The notes: generated by a model from the sequence alone, not told the origin. Shown: positions 17,800 through 28,815, counted from the stretch's first letter. The stretch is DNA of 64,000 nucleotides from Paracoccus xiamenensis (GCF_011308835.1 NZ_JAAOHY010000001.1:310001-374000); one strand, 5' to 3'. Made by a program: numbers and translations.

Positions 17800-18087
17800 A
17801 TGAAATTCTGGGACCAAGCCTTTCGGCCCGACCTGAATGCCCGGTCTGAAGAGGCCAGAATCCTCAAGGCCAAAGTCGAGGTGGCCTATACGATTGCGAA
17901 TTTCGTTGCGGCGATTTTCTTCCTGATCGGGTCGATCATGGCGTTCTGGCCCTCGACCGGAACGCTGACGACGTGGATGTTCATCTTCGGCTCTGTCGTG
18001 TTCGCAATCAAACCGACACTGAACGCTTGGCGCGAGGTGAAGCTGTATCAGATGGGGGATGCGAAACGGCTGGCAGAGGATCTCTGA
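17800..18087 (+). CDS. YrhK-like small membrane protein
   Basis: A 95-aa protein with two hydrophobic segments (VEVAYTIANFVAAIFFLIGSIMAFWP and TLTTWMFIFGSVVFAIKPTL) followed by a short amphipathic C terminus (AWREVKLYQMGDAKRLAEDL). This pattern fits the YrhK-like domain family of unknown function. AAGGAGAGG precedes the start by a few bases. It is the only plus-strand gene between lpd and sucA and is bracketed by the two sucB 3' ends. Confidence 0.78.
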   Translation: MKFWDQAFRPDLNARSEEARILKAKVEVAYTIANFVAAIFFLIGSIMAFWPSTGTLTTWMFIFGSVVFAIKPTLNAWREVKLYQMGDAKRLAEDL

Positions 18088-18162
18088 GGGTTTTGGAGGG
18101 GGCAGGGGGCAACAGGTTCGCAGAGCAGAGGGCTGCCCCCGCCCGCCCCCATGGCAGGGGCT

Positions 18163-18182
18163 GCCCGGCGGTGCCGCCGGGC
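18163..18182. terminator. GC-rich hairpin between convergent genes
   Basis: GCCCGGCG and CGCCGGGC flank a 4-nt loop, forming a compact, very stable hairpin 76 bp after the YrhK stop and 15 bp past the stop of the convergent lipoprotein gene. There is no clear T tract on either strand. Confidence 0.45.
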
Positions 18183-18196
18183 GATGGGCTGCAGGA

Positions 18197-18727
18197 TCAT
18201 TTCACCCCGGCATCAGCCGTCGCACTCATGTCCAGCGTGGTCGATGCGTAACCATGCACATCCGTCGGCTGGTCGCCCCTGCCTTCATTGACCCCGGCGA
18301 CGATGCCGCTGACGACTGCGCCGATGATGCCTGCACCGGCGCCGGATGCGCGCACTTTCGACGACCTTTCGGCCATCGAGATATTATGAGAGCTGAGGTT
18401 CTTCTGGACCGCGCGCTCACCGGTGCTGCATTTGAGATGCGCCGTCGGTGTCGCGGGGCCGAGATTCGGTGTCAGGACGCGGGCAGGCGTCTGAAACTGC
18501 GATTCCGTGTAGGTGGTGGAAAGGGTGCAGCTGGCACCGGCCAGTTCGCGGGTGCCTTCATTCGTTTTCGTCCGGGTGCGGATCGTCGTTTCCGCGTCGC
18601 CGCGATAGCTTTGGGCGGGCAGTTGCTTGACGGTCTTGTATGCAACGGGCGGCTGGGTGATTTCCAGCGAAGATGAACAGGCAGCAAGAAGTGAAAACAG
18701 AGGAAGAGCGGCAACAAAACGATACAT
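18197..18727 (-). CDS. hypothetical lipoprotein
   Basis: A 176-aa protein with a signal peptide and lipobox (LPLFSLLAACSSS, Cys17). The mature region is Ser/Thr-rich with paired cysteines (GASCTLSTTYTES and AHLKCSTGERA). A glycine/alanine-rich hydrophobic stretch (SGAGAGIIGAVVSGIVAGVNEG, about residues 128-149) resembles the glycine-zipper segments of outer membrane lipoproteins. I recognise no named family. It lies downstream of sucB with a perfect 12-bp inverted repeat between them, so it may be separately transcribed. Confidence 0.75.
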   Translation of the reverse strand: MYRFVAALPLFSLLAACSSSLEITQPPVAYKTVKQLPAQSYRGDAETTIRTRTKTNEGTRELAGASCTLSTTYTESQFQTPARVLTPNLGPATPTAHLKCSTGERAVQKNLSSHNISMAERSSKVRASGAGAGIIGAVVSGIVAGVNEGRGDQPTDVHGYASTTLDMSATADAGVK

Positions 18728-18774
18728 TTATAGGCTTTCACTGATAACGGTCAGATAGCGTCAGCCTATAACTA

Positions 18775-18807
18775 TAGGTTGCAAGCCACACAATAGCTTG
18801 CAACCTA
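18775..18807 (-). terminator. perfect 12-bp inverted repeat downstream of sucB
   Basis: TAGGTTGCAAGC (18775-18786) and GCTTGCAACCTA (18796-18807) pair perfectly around a 9-nt loop, 20 nt after the sucB stop. It probably terminates the suc message. It is unusual in being only 50% GC with no T tract, so an operator role for the following lipoprotein gene (start 18727) cannot be excluded. Confidence 0.55.
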
Positions 18808-18827
18808 AACGTGTATAATTTCTCTGC

Positions 18828-20423
18828 TTACAGATCCATCAGCAGGCGACGCGGATCTTCCAGCGCTTCCTTGACGCGCACGAGGAATGTCACCGCACCC
18901 TTGCCGTCGACGATCCTGTGGTCATAGCTCAGCGCCAGATACATCATCGGGCGGATGACGATCTCGCCGCCGACGACCACCGGGCGGTCCTGGATCTTGT
19001 GCATGCCAAGGATGCCAGATTGCGGCGGGTTCAGGATCGGCGAGGACATGAGCGAGCCGTATACGCCGCCGTTCGAGATGGTGAAGGTGCCGCCCTGCAT
19101 CTCGTCCATGGTCAGCTTGCCGTCGCGGCCTTTCTTGCCCAGCTCTCCGATTTCCTTCTCGATCTCGGCGAAGCTTTTCTGATCGGCGTCCTTCACGACC
19201 GGGACGACCAGACCGGACGGGGTGCCGACGGCCACGCCCATGTTGACGAAGTTCTTGTAGACAACATCGGTGCCGTCGATTTCGGCGTTCACTTCCGGCA
19301 CTTCATGCAGCGCATGGACGCAGGCCTTCACGAAGAAGGACATGAAGCCCAGCTTGACGCCGTGCTTCTTCTCGAACGCGTCCTTGTATTCGTTGCGCAG
19401 GTCCATGATGCCCTTCATGTCTGCCTCGTTATACGTGGTCAGCATGGCGGCGGTGTTCTGCGCGTCTTTCAGGCGGCGGGCGATGGTCTGGCGCAGGCGG
19501 GTCATCTTGACGCGTTCTTCACGCGCCGCGTCCTGCGGGGCGGAAGGCGCGCGGGGTGCGGCAGAGGGTGCCGGGGCTGCTGCCGGGGCAGAAGCGGCGC
19601 GGGCCACGTCTTCCTTCATCACCCGGCCATCCTTGCCCGAGCCCTGCACGGCGTCGCGGCTGATGCCCTTTTCGGCCATGGCCTTCTTGGCCGAGGGCGC
19701 GTCTTCGACATCGCCGCGCGGCTTCACATCTTCGGGGCCTGCACCCGGAGAACCGACTTCACCAGCTTCCTTGACCTCTGGGTCCTCGGTCTTCGGCTGC
19801 TGAGTATTGGCAGAGGCCGACGCCGCGCCGCCTTCGGTGATGATCGCCAGACGCGCCTTGGCATCGACGGTTTCACCTTCGGGCGCAAGGATCTCGGCCA
19901 GGACGCCAGCGGCAGGGGCGGGCACTTCGATGGACACCTTGTCGGTTTCCAGCTCGCACAGCATTTCATCTTGCGCGACGGCGTCGCCAACTTTCTTGAA
20001 CCAGGTGGCGACGGTGGCCTCGGTCACCGATTCACCCAGCGAAGGGACCATCACGTCAACTGATTTACCGCTCATCTTCTGTCCTTCCTGAGCATTGGCC
20101 GGCGTTGCTGCGGCCTGTTCTTGTTTCGCGGCCGGCTCGGCAGCTTTTTGGGTTTCGGCTGCGGGCGCGGGGGTTGCGCCCTTGCCGGTTTCGTCAATCT
20201 GCGCCAGCAGCGCGTTGGGCGCGACCGTGGTGCCTTCGGTGGCGATGATTTCCGCCAGGACGCCGGCTGCGGGGGCGGGAACCTCGACAGTCACCTTGTC
20301 GGTTTCCAGCTCGCACAGCATCTCGTCCACGGCGACGGCGTCACCGGGTTTCTTGAACCAGGTGGCGACGGTGGCCTCTGTGACGGATTCGCCCAGTGCG
20401 GGCACGCGTACTTCGGTCGTCAT
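18828..20423 (-). CDS. sucB: dihydrolipoyllysine succinyltransferase, 2-oxoglutarate dehydrogenase E2
   Basis: Core subunit of the 2-oxoglutarate dehydrogenase complex, transferring succinyl groups to CoA. The 531-aa protein has two N-terminal lipoyl domains with modifiable lysines Lys43 and Lys162, both in the motif ELETDKV. They are joined by Ala/Pro/Gln-rich linkers to a peripheral subunit-binding domain ([21 protein letters not shown]) and the acyltransferase core ending in [15 protein letters not shown]2 of this type most often has one lipoyl domain, and an internal Met at residue 117 begins the second module. The start overlaps the sucA stop by 4 bp. A decayed copy of its 3' end lies at 17585. 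Confidence 0.96.
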   Translation of the reverse strand: MTTEVRVPALGESVTEATVATWFKKPGDAVAVDEMLCELETDKVTVEVPAPAAGVLAEIIATEGTTVAPNALLAQIDETGKGATPAPAAETQKAAEPAAKQEQAAATPANAQEGQKMSGKSVDVMVPSLGESVTEATVATWFKKVGDAVAQDEMLCELETDKVSIEVPAPAAGVLAEILAPEGETVDAKARLAIITEGGAASASANTQQPKTEDPEVKEAGEVGSPGAGPEDVKPRGDVEDAPSAKKAMAEKGISRDAVQGSGKDGRVMKEDVARAASAPAAAPAPSAAPRAPSAPQDAAREERVKMTRLRQTIARRLKDAQNTAAMLTTYNEADMKGIMDLRNEYKDAFEKKHGVKLGFMSFFVKACVHALHEVPEVNAEIDGTDVVYKNFVNMGVAVGTPSGLVVPVVKDADQKSFAEIEKEIGELGKKGRDGKLTMDEMQGGTFTISNGGVYGSLMSSPILNPPQSGILGMHKIQDRPVVVGGEIVIRPMMYLALSYDHRIVDGKGAVTFLVRVKEALEDPRRLLMDL

Positions 20424-23392
20424 TTCCCCCCCCCGATGGTCAGTGCATCGTTCACAAGCGCGTCCTGTTCCGCCTTGTGCCGCGAAGCCAGGCCCGTCGC
20501 GACCGAAGCCGCCGCAGCCCGCCCCGCGTAACGCGCGCGCTTGTGCTTGTGTTCCAGTTTGTCCAGCACCCATTCAAGGTTCGGCTCGACGAAGCTCCAG
20601 GCGCCCTGGTTCTTCGGTTCTTCCTGAGCCCAGACGAATTCGGCATTCTTGAACCGGCCCATTTCCTTCAACAGCGACTGCTGCGGGAAGGGATAGAACT
20701 GCTCCAGACGCATCAGGTAGACATCGTTGATGCCGCGTTCGTCGCGTTGCTTGAGCAGGTCGTAATAGACCTTGCCCGAGCAGATCACCACGCGCTTGAT
20801 CTTGTCGTCCTTGACCAGTTCGGTCGCCGAATTGCCGCGTTCGGCGTCATCGTGCAGGACCCGGTGGAAGGTCGAACCGGTCTGGAACTCTTCTGCCGTG
20901 GAAACCGCCAGCGGGTGACGCAGCAGCGATTTCGGCGTCATGATGACCAAGGGCTTGCGGAAGCTGCGATGCAGTTGGCGGCGCAGTAGGTGGAAATAGT
21001 TCGCCGGCGTGGTGACGTTGGCGACGATCCAGTTATCCTCGGCCGACATCTGCAGGAAGCGTTCCAGACGGGCGCTGGAATGTTCCGGCCCCTGACCCTC
21101 GAAGCCATGGGGCAGCAGCATCACCAGACCGGACATGCGCAGCCATTTCTTCTCGCCTGAGGAGATGAACTGGTCGAACATGATCTGTGCGCCATTGGCG
21201 AAGTCGCCAAACTGCGCTTCCCACAGTGTCAGTGCGTTCGGTTCGGCCATCGAATAGCCGTATTCGAAGCCCAATACCGCATATTCCGACAGCATCGAGT
21301 CGTGGACTTCGTAGGCGGCCTGACCTTCGCGGATGTTGTTCAGCGGATAGTAACGCTGTTCGTTCATCTGGTCGATGAAGGCCGAGTGGCGATGGCTGAA
21401 GGTGCCGCGGGTCGAATCCTGCCCGGTCAGGCGGACCGGCTTTCCTTCCAGCAGCAGCGAACCAAAGGCCAAAGCCTCGCCGGTGGACCAGTCGAAACCC
21501 TTGCCGGTTTCGAACATTTCCTTCTTGGCCTCGATCAGGCGGCCCACGGTCTTGTGCAGGTTGAAGCCTTCGGGCGGCGTGGTCAGCGCCCGACCGATCT
21601 GGGCCATGTCCGCGGCCGGGATGCCGGTCTGGCCAGAGACATATTCGGCGCTTTCGCTTTCCAGGCCCGACCACTTGCCGTCCAGCCAGTCGGCCTTGTT
21701 CGGCTTGTAGTTCTTGCCTATCTCGAATTCTTCATTCAGGTGCGCCTGGAAGGCGGCCTTCATGTCCTCGATCTCGCCTTCGGGGATCAGCCCGTCCTTT
21801 GTCAGCCGTTCGGCGTACAATTGCAGGGTCGTCTTGTGACCCTTGATTTCCTTGTACATCATCGGGTTGGTGAACATCGGCTCATCGCCTTCGTTATGGC
21901 CGAAGCGGCGATAACAGAAGATGTCGATGACTACGTCCTTGTGGAATTGCTGGCGGAACTCGGTCGCCACCTTGGCGGCGTGGACGACCGCCTCGGGGTC
22001 GTCGCCGTTCACGTGGAAGATCGGCGCTTCGACCATCAGCGCGATATCCGTCGGATAGGGCGAGGTGCGGCTGAAATGCGGCGCGGTCGTAAAGCCGATC
22101 TGGTTGTTCACGACGATGTGGATCGTCCCGCCGGTGCGGTGGCCACGAATGCCCGACAGTTGCAGACATTCGGCGACGATGCCCTGACCGGCGAATGCCG
22201 CGTCACCGTGCAGCAGGATCGGCAGCACGGCGGTACGTTCGCCCCGGTCGCCCAGCTGGTCGCCCTTGGCGCGGGCCTTGCCCAGCACGACGGGGTTCAC
22301 GGCCTCCAGGTGCGAAGGGTTGGCGGTCAGCGACAGGTGGACGTTATTGCCGTCGAATTCGCGGTCAGACGACGCGCCGAGGTGATATTTCACGTCGCCC
22401 GAACCGTCCACGTCCTCGGGCTTGTAGCTGCCGCCCTGGAATTCGTGGAAGATGGCGCGGAACGGCTTTGACATCACGTTTGCCAGCACCGACAGACGGC
22501 CGCGGTGGGGCATGCCGATGACGACTTCCTGCACGCCAAGCGCGCCGCCGCGCTTGATGATCTGTTCCATCGCCGGGATCAGGGATTCCCCGCCGTCCAG
22601 ACCGAAACGCTTGGTCCCCATGTATTTGACATGCAGGAACTTCTCGAAACCTTCGGCCTCGACCAGCTTGTTCAGGATGGCGCGGCGGCCGTTCTGGGTG
22701 AACTCGATTTCCTTGCCATAGCCCTCGATCCGCTCTTTCAGCCAGGCGGCTTCCTCGGGGTTCGAGATATGCATGTATTGCAGCGCGAAGGTGCCCAGAT
22801 AGGTGCGGTCCATGATCTCCTTGATCTGGCGCATCGTGGCGAGTTCAAGGCCCAGCACATTGTCGATGAAGATCGGGCGGTCCATGTCGCTGGCGTTGAA
22901 GCCGAAGGTTTCCGGCAGCAACTCCCCCGGATAGGGAACTTCGCGCAGGCCGAGCGGGTCCAGATGCGCATGCAGGTGGCCCCGGATGCGATAGGCGCGG
23001 ATCAGCATCAGCGCGCGGATCGAATCCATCACTGCCTGACGCATCTGCTCGGGGTCCAGCTCCTTACCCTTTTCCGCGGCCCTGGCTGCGATCTTTTCCA
23101 TTGCGGCATTGGCCTCGGCCTTCGAGGTCATCGGCCATTCGCCGGTCAGCGCCGAGATATTCTCGCCCGCCGGCATCGGCGGCCAGTCGCTGCGCTTCCA
23201 GCTGGGGCCTTCGGCTTCGGCCACGGCATCGGCGGCGCTGTCGCCGAGGGCGGCGAAGTAACGGTCCCAGGCTGCATCCACCGCCTGCGGGTCGCGGGCC
23301 CATTGGCCGTGCAGCTGTTCCACGTAGGTTGCGTTGTGCCCCTGCAGGAAGGACGTGTCGTGGAAATCGACGTTTTTGGGTTGCTCGTTCAT
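20420..23392 (-). CDS. sucA: 2-oxoglutarate dehydrogenase E1 component
   Basis: Thiamine-diphosphate-dependent decarboxylase of the 2-oxoglutarate dehydrogenase complex. The 990-aa length and motifs are typical: [20 protein letters not shown] at the N terminus, [20 protein letters not shown], the diphosphate-site region [26 protein letters not shown], and the C-terminal [19 protein letters not shown]. It is coupled to sucB by an ATGA overlap and follows sucD and a small lipoprotein gene in the same orientation, so it is probably part of the mdh/suc transcription region. Confidence 0.97.
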   Translation of the reverse strand: MNEQPKNVDFHDTSFLQGHNATYVEQLHGQWARDPQAVDAAWDRYFAALGDSAADAVAEAEGPSWKRSDWPPMPAGENISALTGEWPMTSKAEANAAMEKIAARAAEKGKELDPEQMRQAVMDSIRALMLIRAYRIRGHLHAHLDPLGLREVPYPGELLPETFGFNASDMDRPIFIDNVLGLELATMRQIKEIMDRTYLGTFALQYMHISNPEEAAWLKERIEGYGKEIEFTQNGRRAILNKLVEAEGFEKFLHVKYMGTKRFGLDGGESLIPAMEQIIKRGGALGVQEVVIGMPHRGRLSVLANVMSKPFRAIFHEFQGGSYKPEDVDGSGDVKYHLGASSDREFDGNNVHLSLTANPSHLEAVNPVVLGKARAKGDQLGDRGERTAVLPILLHGDAAFAGQGIVAECLQLSGIRGHRTGGTIHIVVNNQIGFTTAPHFSRTSPYPTDIALMVEAPIFHVNGDDPEAVVHAAKVATEFRQQFHKDVVIDIFCYRRFGHNEGDEPMFTNPMMYKEIKGHKTTLQLYAERLTKDGLIPEGEIEDMKAAFQAHLNEEFEIGKNYKPNKADWLDGKWSGLESESAEYVSGQTGIPAADMAQIGRALTTPPEGFNLHKTVGRLIEAKKEMFETGKGFDWSTGEALAFGSLLLEGKPVRLTGQDSTRGTFSHRHSAFIDQMNEQRYYPLNNIREGQAAYEVHDSMLSEYAVLGFEYGYSMAEPNALTLWEAQFGDFANGAQIMFDQFISSGEKKWLRMSGLVMLLPHGFEGQGPEHSSARLERFLQMSAEDNWIVANVTTPANYFHLLRRQLHRSFRKPLVIMTPKSLLRHPLAVSTAEEFQTGSTFHRVLHDDAERGNSATELVKDDKIKRVVICSGKVYYDLLKQRDERGINDVYLMRLEQFYPFPQQSLLKEMGRFKNAEFVWAQEEPKNQGAWSFVEPNLEWVLDKLEHKHKRARYAGRAAAASVATGLASRHKAEQDALVNDALTIGGGK

Positions 23393-23462
23393 TGATGAAC
23401 CTCGAAGGGGTTGGGTCCGTAGGTGTTTTGGTTTGGTCGGGTGGCGTAGGTCATGTCAGGCC

Positions 23463-23855
23463 TCACGCACAGAAAATGTCGATCATGCGGGTGCCGGGGT
23501 CGTCTTGGGGTGCGGTCGAGGGGACGTGTTCGATGCGGTCCACGCGCCGGCTTTCCAGACGGCACAGGGCATAGGCCGCTTGCTGATCGGCATCCCTCGG
23601 TGCCGAAACCGGATGGTAGATCACCCGCCAGCCGAAATCCCGGCGCGAGACGGTGCGCACAGCCTCGATCGGCAGGGTGGTCGCGTGGGGCAGGTTGGTA
23701 CGGGCAGGGACGCCGCCGCGCAGGATCTCGTCGGTATTGCGCGGCCCGCAGGCGGTCAGCGCCAGCAACGTCGCCGCGATCAGCGCCGAGGGCGCAAGCC
23801 GCCCGCCCGCATGCGCGGGGGAGGTGTCGGCATAAGCGTGGCTGGCTTCGGTCAT
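23463..23855 (-). CDS. hypothetical lipoprotein in the suc operon
   Basis: A 130-aa protein with an unusually long polar N-terminal leader (about 27 residues) before a hydrophobic stretch and lipobox (SALIAATLLALTACGPR). The mature part contains FGWRVIYHPVSAPRDADQQAAYALCRLES, suggesting a small alpha/beta domain with further cysteines. No family is recognised. The ATG at 23855 is preferred to a GTG at 23870 because AGG-TTGAG lies before it. It lies between sucD and sucA in the same orientation. Confidence 0.68.
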   Translation of the reverse strand: MTEASHAYADTSPAHAGGRLAPSALIAATLLALTACGPRNTDEILRGGVPARTNLPHATTLPIEAVRTVSRRDFGWRVIYHPVSAPRDADQQAAYALCRLESRRVDRIEHVPSTAPQDDPGTRMIDIFCA

Positions 23856-23920
23856 CTCAACCTGCTGCACAAATTTTCCGCATCCCCATAGTTAGGATGG
23901 GGATGCGGCATGTCAAATCA

Positions 23921-24805
23921 TCAGCCCTTAATGGCTTTCAGAACGGCTTCGCCCAGACCTGCCGGGCTGTCGGCGACGACGATACCGGCCTTCTTCATGG
24001 CCTCGATCTTCGATTCCGCGTCACCCTTGCCGCCCGAGACGATGGCGCCTGCATGGCCCATGCGCCGACCCGGAGGAGCCGTGCGGCCAGCGATGAAGCC
24101 GGCGGTGGGCTTCCACTTGCCCTTCTTCTTCTGCTCGGCCAGGAACTCGGCCGCTTCTTCTTCGGCAGAGCCACCGATCTCGCCGATCATGATGATCGAC
24201 TCGGTCTCGGGATCGTCAAGGAACATGCGCAGCACGTCGATATGTTCCATCCCCTTGATCGGGTCGCCGCCGATGCCCACGGCCGAAGACTGGCCCAGAC
24301 CCACATCCGAGGTCTGCTTGACCGCCTCATAGGTCAGGGTACCGGAGCGGCTGACCACGCCGACCGAGCCGCGCTTGAAGATCGAACCGGGCATGATGCC
24401 GATCTTGCATTCTTCGGGCGTCATGATGCCGGGGCAGTTCGGCCCGATCAGCAGCGAGTTCGAGCCTTCCAGCGCGCGCTTGACCTTCATCATGTCCAGC
24501 ACCGGGATGCCTTCGGTGATTGCCACGATCAGCGGGATTTCGGCGTCGATGGCTTCCAGGATCGAATCCGCCGCGAAGGGCGGCGGCACATAGATCGCGG
24601 TCGCGTTCGCGCCGGTTGTCGCCACGGCCTCATGGACCGAATTGAAGACCGGCAGGCCCAGATGCTCGGACCCGCCCTTGCCGGGGGTCACGCCGCCGAC
24701 GACCTGCGTGCCGTAAGCAATCGCCTGTTCCGTGTGAAAGGTGCCCTGCGAGCCGGTGATGCCCTGGGTGATAACCTTGGTGTTCTTGTCGACGAGAATG
24801 GCCAT
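23921..24805 (-). CDS. sucD: succinyl-CoA synthetase alpha subunit
   Basis: Catalyses substrate-level phosphorylation with SucC, converting succinyl-CoA to succinate and forming ATP or GTP. The 294-aa protein has the CoA-binding Rossmann region ([21 protein letters not shown]), [20 protein letters not shown], and the phosphorylated His251 in [13 protein letters not shown]. It lies 26 bp downstream of a small lipoprotein gene that separates it from sucC, an unusual interruption of the normal sucCD pair. Confidence 0.97.
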   Translation of the reverse strand: MAILVDKNTKVITQGITGSQGTFHTEQAIAYGTQVVGGVTPGKGGSEHLGLPVFNSVHEAVATTGANATAIYVPPPFAADSILEAIDAEIPLIVAITEGIPVLDMMKVKRALEGSNSLLIGPNCPGIMTPEECKIGIMPGSIFKRGSVGVVSRSGTLTYEAVKQTSDVGLGQSSAVGIGGDPIKGMEHIDVLRMFLDDPETESIIMIGEIGGSAEEEAAEFLAEQKKKGKWKPTAGFIAGRTAPPGRRMGHAGAIVSGGKGDAESKIEAMKKAGIVVADSPAGLGEAVLKAIKG

Positions 24806-24831
24806 TTCTTTCCGTGTCCTTGTCGTGTGAG

Positions 24832-25377
24832 TTAAGGCCGCAGCAGGGCGACCGAGATTTCATTTTCGCCGCGCCCGCGTGGATTGCGTAGAATGCCAAT
24901 CCCTTCATTCGGGGCGCGGCCGGTGTTCCAGATGGTTTTCAACGGGTCGGTGCTTGCCACCGGCGTGGCTTCGGGGAACCACATCGAGATGCGTCGCCGA
25001 ATTTCCGCGTCCTGCCCGGTGCGGGCGCGCGCATGAACGCCGCAAAGACCTCCGTCCTGCGAAAGCTGAACCATCGGCTTGGAGTTGTCAGTGACGAAGC
25101 GGCGCACGCCGTTGCGCCAGCCGCCGTCCGGGACATATCCCGCTGCCCGAAGCCGCGCCGCGCGCGCTGTGGGCGACGGGTCGCCGTTCAGGCAGTAGGT
25201 CTGAAACGTGTTCATCAGGGTTGCACCTGAAGACAGCGGGACGACGTTCTTGGTTTTGATGTTGGCCAGCTCCTGCCGTTCGGCGAATGAGGAATCATCC
25301 GCCATGCCACCACAGGCCGCGACCGCCCCAAGGGCAATCGCAGCCAACAGGCGCGCAGGAGCCGGCAGTCTGGACAT
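24832..25377 (-). CDS. hypothetical lipoprotein between sucC and sucD
   Basis: A 181-aa protein with a lipobox ([13 protein letters not shown], Cys22). The mature part has paired cysteines ([20 protein letters not shown] and [14 protein letters not shown]), then a segment with [10 protein letters not shown] and a conserved-looking basic C terminus. It resembles small outer-envelope proteins of unknown function found in Rhodobacteraceae. Its ATG overlaps the sucC stop by one base, so it is translationally coupled to sucC and interrupts sucCD. Confidence 0.75.
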   Translation of the reverse strand: MSRLPAPARLLAAIALGAVAACGGMADDSSFAERQELANIKTKNVVPLSSGATLMNTFQTYCLNGDPSPTARAARLRAAGYVPDGGWRNGVRRFVTDNSKPMVQLSQDGGLCGVHARARTGQDAEIRRRISMWFPEATPVASTDPLKTIWNTGRAPNEGIGILRNPRGRGENEISVALLRP

Positions 25378-26570
25378 CAGCCCTTCACTGCCTTCACGAT
25401 CTTCTCCGCACCGTCCTTCAGGTCGTCTGCGGCGATCACGTCGAGACCGCTTTCGTTGATGATCCGCTTGCCCTCTTCGACATTGGTGCCTTCCAGACGC
25501 ACGACCAGCGGAACCTTCAGGCCGACTTCCTTGACGGCGGCGACGATGCCATCCGCGATGATGTCGCAGCGCATGATGCCGCCGAAGATGTTGACGAGGA
25601 TCCCTTTGACGTTCGGGTCAGAGGTGATGATCTTGAACGCCTCGGTCACCTTTTCTTTGGTGGCGCCACCGCCCACGTCAAGGAAGTTGGCCGGTTCAGC
25701 GCCATACAGCTTGATGATGTCCATGGTGGCCATCGCCAGACCTGCGCCGTTGACCATGCAGCCGATCTCGCCATCCAGCGCGATATAGTTCAGGTCGTAT
25801 TTCGACGCTTCGAGTTCCTTGGGGTCTTCCTCGGTCTCGTCGCGCAGCGAGAAGATGTCGCCGTGGCGATAAAGGGCGTTGTTGTCAAAACCCATCTTCG
25901 CGTCGAGCGCTTTGAGGTTGCCGTCGGTGGTGACGATCAAAGGGTTGATCTCCAGCATCTCCATGTCCTTGTCGAGGAACAGGCGATACAGATCCTTCAC
26001 CAGCTTGACGCATTGCTTGACCTGCTGGCCCGACAGCCCCAGGGCAAAGGCCACGCGGCGGCCGTGGAAATCCGACAGGCCCGAGGCCGGATCGACGCTG
26101 AAGCTGACGATCTTTTCCGGGGTCGAGGCCGCGACTTCTTCAATGTCCATGCCGCCTTCGGTCGAGGCGACAAAGCTGACGCGCGAGGTGCCGCGGTCGA
26201 CCAGCAGGGCGAGGTACAGTTCGGTTTCGATGTCCGAACCGTCTTCGATATAGATGCGGTTGACCTGCTTGCCGGCCGGGCCGGTCTGATGGGTCACGAG
26301 GGTGCGGCCCAGCATCTGGCGGGTCATTTCCTCGGCCTCCGAGGTCGACTTGGCCAGACGCACGCCGCCTTTTTCGCCGGCTTCGGCTTCCTTGAAGCTG
26401 CCTTTGCCGCGACCGCCAGCATGGATTTGGGCCTTGACCACCCAAAGCGGGCCGTCCAGTTCACCCGCGGCACGCTTGGCGTCTTCGGCACGGGTCACGA
26501 CGCGGCCGTCACTGACAGGAACGCCATAATCGCGCAGCAGCGACTTGGCCTGGTATTCGTGGATGTTCAT
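25377..26570 (-). CDS. sucC: succinyl-CoA synthetase beta subunit
   Basis: ADP-forming or GDP-forming beta subunit of succinyl-CoA synthetase. The 397-aa ATP-grasp protein starts [18 protein letters not shown] and shows [14 protein letters not shown], the Mg/nucleotide region [45 protein letters not shown] and the CoA-ligase segment [14 protein letters not shown]. Upstream, between sucC and mdh, lie two TGTGATCACA palindromes 21 bp apart, the nearer one 107 nt before the start, which are candidate activator sites. Confidence 0.97.
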   Translation of the reverse strand: MNIHEYQAKSLLRDYGVPVSDGRVVTRAEDAKRAAGELDGPLWVVKAQIHAGGRGKGSFKEAEAGEKGGVRLAKSTSEAEEMTRQMLGRTLVTHQTGPAGKQVNRIYIEDGSDIETELYLALLVDRGTSRVSFVASTEGGMDIEEVAASTPEKIVSFSVDPASGLSDFHGRRVAFALGLSGQQVKQCVKLVKDLYRLFLDKDMEMLEINPLIVTTDGNLKALDAKMGFDNNALYRHGDIFSLRDETEEDPKELEASKYDLNYIALDGEIGCMVNGAGLAMATMDIIKLYGAEPANFLDVGGGATKEKVTEAFKIITSDPNVKGILVNIFGGIMRCDIIADGIVAAVKEVGLKVPLVVRLEGTNVEEGKRIINESGLDVIAADDLKDGAEKIVKAVKG

Positions 26571-26677
26571 GATGTTTCCCCGTGGTTATCGGTTCGGTCG
26601 GCTTTTGCCATAACCGGCAGGCGCACTCAAAGGGGTTTACGCCCTCTAAAGCCAAAAAACCCACGCATTTTGATGTT

Positions 26678-26708
26678 TGTGATCACAGCTTTCTGGGGTG
26701 TGATCACA
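26678..26708 (-). promoter_or_regulatory. paired TGTGATCACA operators upstream of sucC (AkgR-like)
   Basis: Two perfect 10-bp palindromes TGTGATCACA occur at 26678-26687 and 26699-26708, exactly 21 bp apart (two helical turns). The same pair with the same spacing precedes sdhC (30282-30312), and read in gene orientation flanking bases are also shared (GC before and AA after the proximal site). In Rhodobacter sphaeroides TCA genes are activated by the GntR-family protein AkgR; linking these sites to it is inference. Confidence 0.7.
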
Positions 26709-26951
26709 ATGGGCAGAATTGCGGCGCTGCAGCATCGAATCCGCCGGCTGAGCCTACATATGACAGGGCCATCCGCCAGAATCGAGCCACGCGCCGAAGC
26801 CGCCACCTTGCCGGCCCACCGGCTCCGCGACTGAAAGGCGCAAATGGTATTTATATCATCCGAATGACAAGGCCATGACCGTTTGAAGAAACTTGCGCCG
26901 GCTGGGTCGAAATCACTTGATGGCGGCACATGGCCTTTAGCCCAATTGAAA

Positions 26952-26977
26952 AAGGCGGCAGGTTGCCCTGCCGCCTT
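26952..26977 (-). terminator. rho-independent terminator of mdh
   Basis: A perfect 11-bp stem (AAGGCGGCAGG with CCTGCCGCCTT) and 4-nt loop lies 27 nt after the mdh stop. On the minus strand it is followed by a run of T residues, the classical intrinsic terminator form. This separates mdh from the sucC promoter. Confidence 0.88.
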
Positions 26978-27003
26978 CTATTGTTCCGATGTGGGACGCG
27001 CGA

Positions 27004-28005
<1,002 letters not shown>

Positions 28006-28062
28006 TTAGTCGCTTGCCGTATCGCTTTCAAGGTTCGATTCGACCTGACGCGGGGGGCAGGG

Positions 28063-28815
28063 GTGGAGTTATCGCAAACATCCTGGGTGCTTGCCGTTAT
28101 CGCCGCGCTTGCGGTGGGTATCGCCAAGGGCGGGTTGAGCATGGTGGGCATGATCTCGGTGCCGCTGATGGCGCTGACCATGTCGCCGGTGACGGCGGCG
28201 GGGATCTTGCTGCCGGTCTATATCATCTCGGATATTGGCGGGTTGATCGCTTTTCGGCGCAGCTTTGACCGCCGGGTTCTGGTGACGCTGCTGCCGGGGG
28301 CAATTGCGGGGATCGGTCTGGGCTGGGCCACGGCGCATCTGGTCAGCGACGACGCGGTAATGCTGATCGTCGGGCTGATCGGGGCGGTTTTCGCGTTGAA
28401 CGCGCTGATCCGGCCACGCCTTGGCGCGATGCGGGGGCCGCGCTGGCGGGCCGGGACGATCTGGGGCGGCATTGCCGGCTATACCAGCTTTGTCAGCCAT
28501 TCCGGCGCGCCGCCCTATCAGATCTATGTGCAGCCGATGGGGCTGGCATCCGGGGTCTATGCCGGCACGACGACAGTATTTTTCGCCATCGTCAACGCGG
28601 TGAAACTGATTCCCTATGCCGCGCTTGGCCAGTTGAACCCTGACAATCTGCAGGTGGCCGCAATCCTGTGTCTGCCGGCGATTTTCGGTGTCTGGCTTGG
28701 GCTTCAGTTGCTGCGGATCATCCCACAACAGCTGTTCTACAAGCTGATTACCTGGGGGTTGCTGCTGGTCTCGCTCAAGTTGATCTGGGACGGTGCCGCC
28801 GTCTTTGGCGCCTAG
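28063..28815 (+). CDS. TSUP family (TauE/SafE) membrane transporter
   Basis: A 250-aa integral membrane protein with about eight hydrophobic segments. VGIAKGGLSMVGMISVPLMAL near the N terminus and GGIAGYTSFVSHSGAPPYQIYV in the second half are the two half-repeat signatures of TauE/SafE (TSUP) proteins, which move sulfite, sulfoacetate or other organic anions. The start is taken as GTG at 28063, preceded by a purine-rich GGGGGG tract. A longer frame opens upstream but crosses the mdh promoter region. It is divergent from mdh, and the substrate is unknown. Confidence 0.85.
   Translation: MELSQTSWVLAVIAALAVGIAKGGLSMVGMISVPLMALTMSPVTAAGILLPVYIISDIGGLIAFRRSFDRRVLVTLLPGAIAGIGLGWATAHLVSDDAVMLIVGLIGAVFALNALIRPRLGAMRGPRWRAGTIWGGIAGYTSFVSHSGAPPYQIYVQPMGLASGVYAGTTTVFFAIVNAVKLIPYAALGQLNPDNLQVAAILCLPAIFGVWLGLQLLRIIPQQLFYKLITWGLLLVSLKLIWDGAAVFGA

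Larger units (their letters stand above)
26571..27003. other. regulatory region between mdh and sucC
   Basis: The 433-bp gap contains the mdh terminator (26952-26977) and, upstream of sucC, the paired TGTGATCACA sites. A minus-strand reading frame at 26627-26929 runs through both palindromes and lacks protein-like features, so I regard it as non-coding. The sucC promoter presumably lies between 26570 and 26678. Confidence 0.65.

Noticed and set aside
26627..26929. 100-aa minus-strand frame upstream of sucC
   Set aside because: It covers the twin palindromes, has no ribosome binding site and no protein-like features.
28028..28050. GGTTCGATTC, similar to a tRNA T arm
   Set aside because: There is no acceptor stem, anticodon arm or CCA-proximal pairing around it.
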